Source: Edwardsiella anguillarum (GTDB lineage: Bacteria > Pseudomonadota > Gammaproteobacteria > Enterobacterales > Enterobacteriaceae). From it: 64,000 bases of DNA. Both the position numbers and the translations under genes were made by a program. Position 1 is the first letter of the stretch, and every line of letters starts with the position of its first letter. Shown piece after piece: positions 60,254-64,000 of the stretch. The stretch lies in assembly GCF_008801815.1 (NCBI RefSeq), contig NZ_VZOX01000003.1; one strand, written 5' to 3'. Below the pieces are notes generated by a model that saw only the letters and a program-made list of their open reading frames with translations, made no database searches and was not told the DNA's origin.

Positions 60254-61402
60254 TCAGTTTCCTTGTTCAAAGTTACCCGTGGCCAGACACTCTTCTCCCT
60301 TCAGCATCAGGCGGCCACGGGCGTATACGCGTTCGGGGCGCAGATTATCATCGAACAGGCACAGATCTGCATCCCCTGCGGGTAAAATTCTGCCCTTCGC
60401 GATCCCCAGTGCGTCGGCCACGTTGGCGGTGACCATCGCCAGCGCCTGCGGCAGGGGAATGCGCTGGTCAATCAGCTGCGGCAGCAGCAGCAGGTTGCCG
60501 TCCAGCGGCGCGGCGTCCAGTCCGATAATGCTGCCCTGGGCATCAAAGCGCGGCACGCTGCCGTTGCCGTCGGAGCTGATGGTGAGCCGATCCGGGCTGA
60601 CGCCGGCATCCAGCGCCAGCCGGGCGGCGCAGGCCGGTGGAACAAAGCGGCTGCCGCCGGAGGTAATATCAATATGGCCGCCGGCGCGGGCAAAGGCGAT
60701 GGCATCGCTGAACAGCGCCTCGGTGCGCGCCACGTGGGTCGGCGAGATATGCTGGATAGGCAGGCCGTGCGCCAGCAGCGCATTGATCTGGGCAAAGGCA
60801 TCGGGCAGCGCGCCCAGGTGGATGTGCAGCAGCCCGCGTTTGCCCGCCAGCAGTGCGGCAACGCGGATATCGGAGACGATACGCAGCAGCTCCTGGGTCG
60901 TCGGGAACGAACCGCGGTGATCGGCTAGCGCTATCTTTACCCCCAGCACTCGCTCAATAAAGGCGATGTCATCGCGAATGGCGCCGGTGATGGTCCGGGT
61001 GGGAAGCTCGTAAGATCCGGTGTGCATATAGGCGCTGATTCCCTCCACGTTCAGCGCCTGCATTTTGGCGTACAGATCCTTAGGCGTACGGGAGATGCCA
61101 TCGGTGCCGAGCACCCCGACGACGGTGGTGGTCGCGGCGCGGATCAGCCGTGATAGGGAGGCCGCGGGCGTCCGGCTGGCGAAGCCGCCTTCGCCGCCGC
61201 CGCCGATCAGGTGTACATGCTGATCGATGAGGCCGGGGGCTAGGATTTTACCGCGACAGTCGATAACCTCACGCAGCCCGGGCAGTGCGCTGACCTGCAG
61301 GTTCTCCTCGATGGCGACGATCTTCTCGCCGCACAGCAATACGTCCCGGCGCCCCAGGGGCTGTGGTTGATAGACGTCGGCATCTTTAAGCAGGGTAAAC
61401 AT
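60254..61402 (-). CDS. iadA: IadA, isoaspartyl dipeptidase
   Basis: The 382-residue metal-dependent amidohydrolase matches E. coli IadA (390): ILAPGLIDQHVHLIGGGGEGG with the first two His ligands, a HTGSYELPTRTITGAI segment, SPTHVARTEALF with a later His, and the ISSDGNGS Asp. It cleaves beta-aspartyl dipeptides released from damaged proteins. The ATG at 61402 has AGGAGAG 9 bases upstream; in-frame ATGs farther out are not conserved. The HypT-like regulator lies divergently upstream, as in E. coli. Confidence 0.92.
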   Translation of the reverse strand: MFTLLKDADVYQPQPLGRRDVLLCGEKIVAIEENLQVSALPGLREVIDCRGKILAPGLIDQHVHLIGGGGEGGFASRTPAASLSRLIRAATTTVVGVLGTDGISRTPKDLYAKMQALNVEGISAYMHTGSYELPTRTITGAIRDDIAFIERVLGVKIALADHRGSFPTTQELLRIVSDIRVAALLAGKRGLLHIHLGALPDAFAQINALLAHGLPIQHISPTHVARTEALFSDAIAFARAGGHIDITSGGSRFVPPACAARLALDAGVSPDRLTISSDGNGSVPRFDAQGSIIGLDAAPLDGNLLLLPQLIDQRIPLPQALAMVTANVADALGIAKGRILPAGDADLCLFDDNLRPERVYARGRLMLKGEECLATGNFEQGN

Positions 61403-61673
61403 GAGCTTCTCTCCTGTGTTGGACATGGCGATAGCGTGACCCGCCGCGGGGGCGAGTAAATGGCTGTGTCGATATGACGATCGGCGGATCTCCGCAGCGG
61501 GGCGGGCGCGACGGCGGATCGCCGCCGACATTCTGGCGATTGCGCAGCGGTAGGGGCGGTTTAGTGCCGCGCATCCCATAGGAATCTATTTTTATAAAAT
61601 ATAATATCACCACAGTTTATATCGCCATTGCTTATTGGGCATGGCGCTATGCCGTCACAACATAGGACGCACG

Positions 61674-62573
61674 ATGGATGTAAAATGGTTGGAGGATTTT
61701 ATCAGCCTGCAGCGGCTGGGTAATTTTTCGGCGGCGGCGCGGGCGCGTAACGTTACTCAGCCTGCCTTTAGCCGCCGGATCCGGGCGCTGGAGATCTGGC
61801 TGGGGGTGCCGCTGTTCGATCGCAGCAGTAACCCTATTGCCCTTACTCCCTACGGCGAAAAGTTTCTCTCCTCGGCCGAAGATATCCTGGCGCGGATCCT
61901 TGATGTCAAACTGGACTTCGCCCAGCTGGCGATCCAGTCCGACGAGACGGTGCGTATTGCCAGCCTGCACACCTTTGCCGTCAATATGCTACCGATGCTA
62001 CTCGACGCCATGGGATCGGCGCTGGAGGGGATCAAGGTGGTCGTCAATCCAGGGCTGCAGGGGATTGATAACCATTTTAATACGCTGTTAGAAAACAGCG
62101 CCGATCTGCTGATGGTGTATGACATCGATGGCGCGCGCCCCAGCGCTGCCGAAATGGACTGTCTGCAGTCGCACCTGCTGGCCCATGAAACGCTCATTCC
62201 GGTCATCTCACGCGCGCTGGCGCAGCGCCATCCACCGGGGCAGCCGCTGCCCTACCTGGCCTACAGCGACTTCTCCTTTATTGGCCGCGTCGTGGCACCC
62301 CTGTGCCGTCATGCGCCGCAGCCGCTGGTGAAATGCTATGAGACCAGCATGAGCGAGGGGTTAAAGCATATGGTGCTGCGCGATCGCGGCCTGGCCTGGC
62401 TGCCGCTCTCCATGGTGCATCGGGAGCTGGCGCAGGGGGTGCTATGTAACGCCTTTCCAGACCATCCGCGTCTGAGCCGCTGTCTGCAGATCCTGCTGTA
62501 TAAACGCCGCGAAAGCAGTCGCCCGGCGGTGGAGCGCTTCTGGCAGGCGGCCACGGGGTGCCGCCTGCCGTAG
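61674..62573 (+). CDS. HypT (YjiE)-like LysR-family regulator
   Basis: The 299-residue LysR-type protein starts with KWLEDFISLQRLGNFSAAARARNVTQPAFSRRIRALE, close to the HypT/YjiE group. HypT of E. coli is activated by methionine oxidation under hypochlorous acid and lies next to iadA, as here. The effector domain includes YSDFSFIGRVVAPLCRH and SMSEGLKHMVLRDRGLAWLPL. It is divergent from iadA and its DcuC-family partner and probably controls them. Whether it senses chlorine stress cannot be told. Confidence 0.85.
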   Translation: MDVKWLEDFISLQRLGNFSAAARARNVTQPAFSRRIRALEIWLGVPLFDRSSNPIALTPYGEKFLSSAEDILARILDVKLDFAQLAIQSDETVRIASLHTFAVNMLPMLLDAMGSALEGIKVVVNPGLQGIDNHFNTLLENSADLLMVYDIDGARPSAAEMDCLQSHLLAHETLIPVISRALAQRHPPGQPLPYLAYSDFSFIGRVVAPLCRHAPQPLVKCYETSMSEGLKHMVLRDRGLAWLPLSMVHRELAQGVLCNAFPDHPRLSRCLQILLYKRRESSRPAVERFWQAATGCRLP

Positions 62574-62606
62574 GTCGCGGAGGGTACGCGGTCATATCGC
62601 GTCCCG

Positions 62607-64000
62607 CTACGGGTGCGGTCGCCCCCGCTGCCAGCGATGATAGCGAGCCAACCAGGCTAACGCCCGCTGCGGCGCGTGGGCCTTTTTCCAGACGCCGGCC
62701 GTATATTTATTGGCTTCGCTGTAGGTCGGGTAGGGATGAACGGTCGCCAGCAGCTTATTCAGCCCGATCCCGTGGCGCATGGCCAGGGTATACTCCGCCA
62801 GCATCTCTCCCGCCTGCTCGCCGACGATGGTGACGCCCAGCAGGCGATCTTTACCTGGCGGGGTCAACACCGTGATAAACCCCTCGGTAGCGCCATCGGT
62901 GATGGCCCGATCGAGATCCGCCAAGGCAAAGCGGGTCACCTCATAGGGAATGCCGCGCCGCCGCGCCTCGGATTCGTTTAGCCCCACCCGGGCGACCTGG
63001 GGATCGACAAAGGTACAGCGTGGGATCACCGCATCGTCGATGCGCCAGCGCCAGAGGCGGCCAAACAGGGCATTGACGCTGGCGTACCAGGCCATATGGG
63101 CGGCAAGGTGGGTAAACTGTTCGCCGCCCGCCACGTCACCGGCGACATAGAGGGTGGGGCACAGGCTCTGCAGATAGGCGTTGCTACACAGCTGCTGCGC
63201 GCTCTCGATCCCCAGCTGCTCCAGTCCATATCCCGTCAGGCGGGGGCGTCGTCCTAGCGCCAGCAGCAGGTCATCAAATGCCAGGGCGATCTCTTGACCG
63301 TTTCGACTGACGATCAGGCGTTTGCCTAGGGCGTCCCGCTCAATGCGTAGCGCCTGGCAGTCAGTGAATAGCGTAATGCCGTCAGCGCATAGGCTGCGCT
63401 GTACCCGTTCACTGACCTCCACATCCTCTTTGGGCAGAACGCGCGGCCCCCGCTGTACCAGCGTGATGCCGGCCCCCAGCCGCGCCAGCGCCTGGGAGAG
63501 TTCACAGCCGATGGGGCCGCCGCCCAGCACCAGCAGGCGCGGCGGCGGCGCGTCTCTCTGCGCCAACGCCTGCCACAGCGTATCGCTGGTCAGGTAGTCA
63601 TCGGGCTGCAGCCCGGGGATGTCTGGTACGATCGGTTCCGCGCCGGCGGCGATGACGATGGCGCGAGTGCTGATGATCCGCCGGGTGCCGTCGGCCTGGT
63701 CGACGGCTACCTGCCAGGGCGATATGACGCGGGCGCGTCCGTTTAGCACTTCGACCCCCAGCGCCGTGTAACGCTCGACGCTGTCATGGGGGGCAATATT
63801 TTGGATGGTTTCCCGCACCCGCGCCATCACCTGTGTAAAGTGCAGCGCCGGCGGCGTGGCCGGTAGTCCGTAGCGATCGGCGTGGCGCATCTGATGTGCC
63901 AGCGTGGCGCTGCGGATGAGCGCCTTGCTGGGTACGCAGCCGGTATTTAGGCAGTCGCCCCCCATCGCGTCGCGCTCTATCAGGGTGACCTTGGCGCGGA
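62607..64000 (-). CDS. mercuric-reductase-like FAD pyridine nucleotide-disulfide oxidoreductase (5' partial)
   Basis: The frame is open to the window edge, so the N-terminus is missing. What remains (about 464 residues) has the redox pair GGDCLNTGCVPSK, NAD-binding GGGPIGCELSQALARLG, AGDVAGGEQFTHLAAH for FAD and a C-terminal interface with VHPYPTYSEANKYTAG. Relatives in gammaproteobacteria often carry an N-terminal TVP38/TMEM64 membrane domain and total about 720 residues; this cannot be seen. The C-terminal Cys pair of true mercuric reductases is absent. It is convergent with the HypT-like gene. Confidence 0.87.
   Translation of the reverse strand, partial: RAKVTLIERDAMGGDCLNTGCVPSKALIRSATLAHQMRHADRYGLPATPPALHFTQVMARVRETIQNIAPHDSVERYTALGVEVLNGRARVISPWQVAVDQADGTRRIISTRAIVIAAGAEPIVPDIPGLQPDDYLTSDTLWQALAQRDAPPPRLLVLGGGPIGCELSQALARLGAGITLVQRGPRVLPKEDVEVSERVQRSLCADGITLFTDCQALRIERDALGKRLIVSRNGQEIALAFDDLLLALGRRPRLTGYGLEQLGIESAQQLCSNAYLQSLCPTLYVAGDVAGGEQFTHLAAHMAWYASVNALFGRLWRWRIDDAVIPRCTFVDPQVARVGLNESEARRRGIPYEVTRFALADLDRAITDGATEGFITVLTPPGKDRLLGVTIVGEQAGEMLAEYTLAMRHGIGLNKLLATVHPYPTYSEANKYTAGVWKKAHAPQRALAWLARYHRWQRGRPHP

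Overview
The window is GC-rich enterobacterial chromosome, most consistent with Edwardsiella (Hafniaceae). The pointers are an arnADTEF lipid A operon, enterobacterial flhDC-motAB-cheAW-MCP-cheRBYZ order, a Salmonella-type pgtABC/pgtP phosphoglycerate uptake locus, an AppA-type phytase and a PhoN-type acid phosphatase. The genus is an inference from gene content; no 16S or housekeeping marker is present. No phage, insertion sequence or CRISPR array was recognised.

Region 1 (1-11.1 kb): the 3' part of the polymyxin-resistance operon (arnA truncated by the window edge, then arnD, arnT, arnE, arnF joined by ATGA overlaps), a possible 38-residue membrane protein, tRNA-Lys(CTT), a serine-acetyltransferase-like gene, a MOSC/ferredoxin-reductase fusion, two divergent cold-shock genes, an AT-rich patch, small hypothetical genes and a tRNA-Gly(GCC)-tRNA-Cys(GCA) pair.

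Region 2 (11.3-31.4 kb): small and envelope genes, including a DUF4396 membrane protein with six Met/His-rich 14-residue repeats, a DUF333 lipoprotein and a cytochrome b-type membrane protein. These are followed by phytase appA, asparagine permease ansP, the pgtABC operon divergent from pgtP, rclR/rclA (reactive chlorine defence), yecD, opgE (phosphoethanolamine on periplasmic glucans) and an FtsI/PBP3 paralogue.

Region 3 (31.4-48.1 kb): a decayed uhpA-like fragment, an RcsA-like LuxR-type regulator, uspC and a yqhD-like alcohol dehydrogenase, then the flagellar and chemotaxis block. The flhD upstream region contains a CRP palindrome and an RcsAB-type box in the same relative arrangement as in E. 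coli. Sigma-28 promoters precede motA (inside flhC) and tsr. The two receptors are Tsr-like and Tap-like. Every longer gap between genes of the mot-che run contains a GC-rich perfect or near-perfect hairpin, and a clear terminator follows cheZ.

Region 4 (48.1-64 kb): an EamA transporter pseudogene, chaA, a DedA protein, a YceK/YidQ-type lipoprotein, then an organic-acid and peptide salvage region. It has two similar modules, each with a divergent LysR regulator, an amide or isopeptide hydrolase and a DcuC-family transporter (abgA-like and iadA). Between them lie phoN and a fumarylacetoacetase-family gene with a 2-hydroxycarboxylate transporter. The window ends inside a mercuric-reductase-like flavoprotein.
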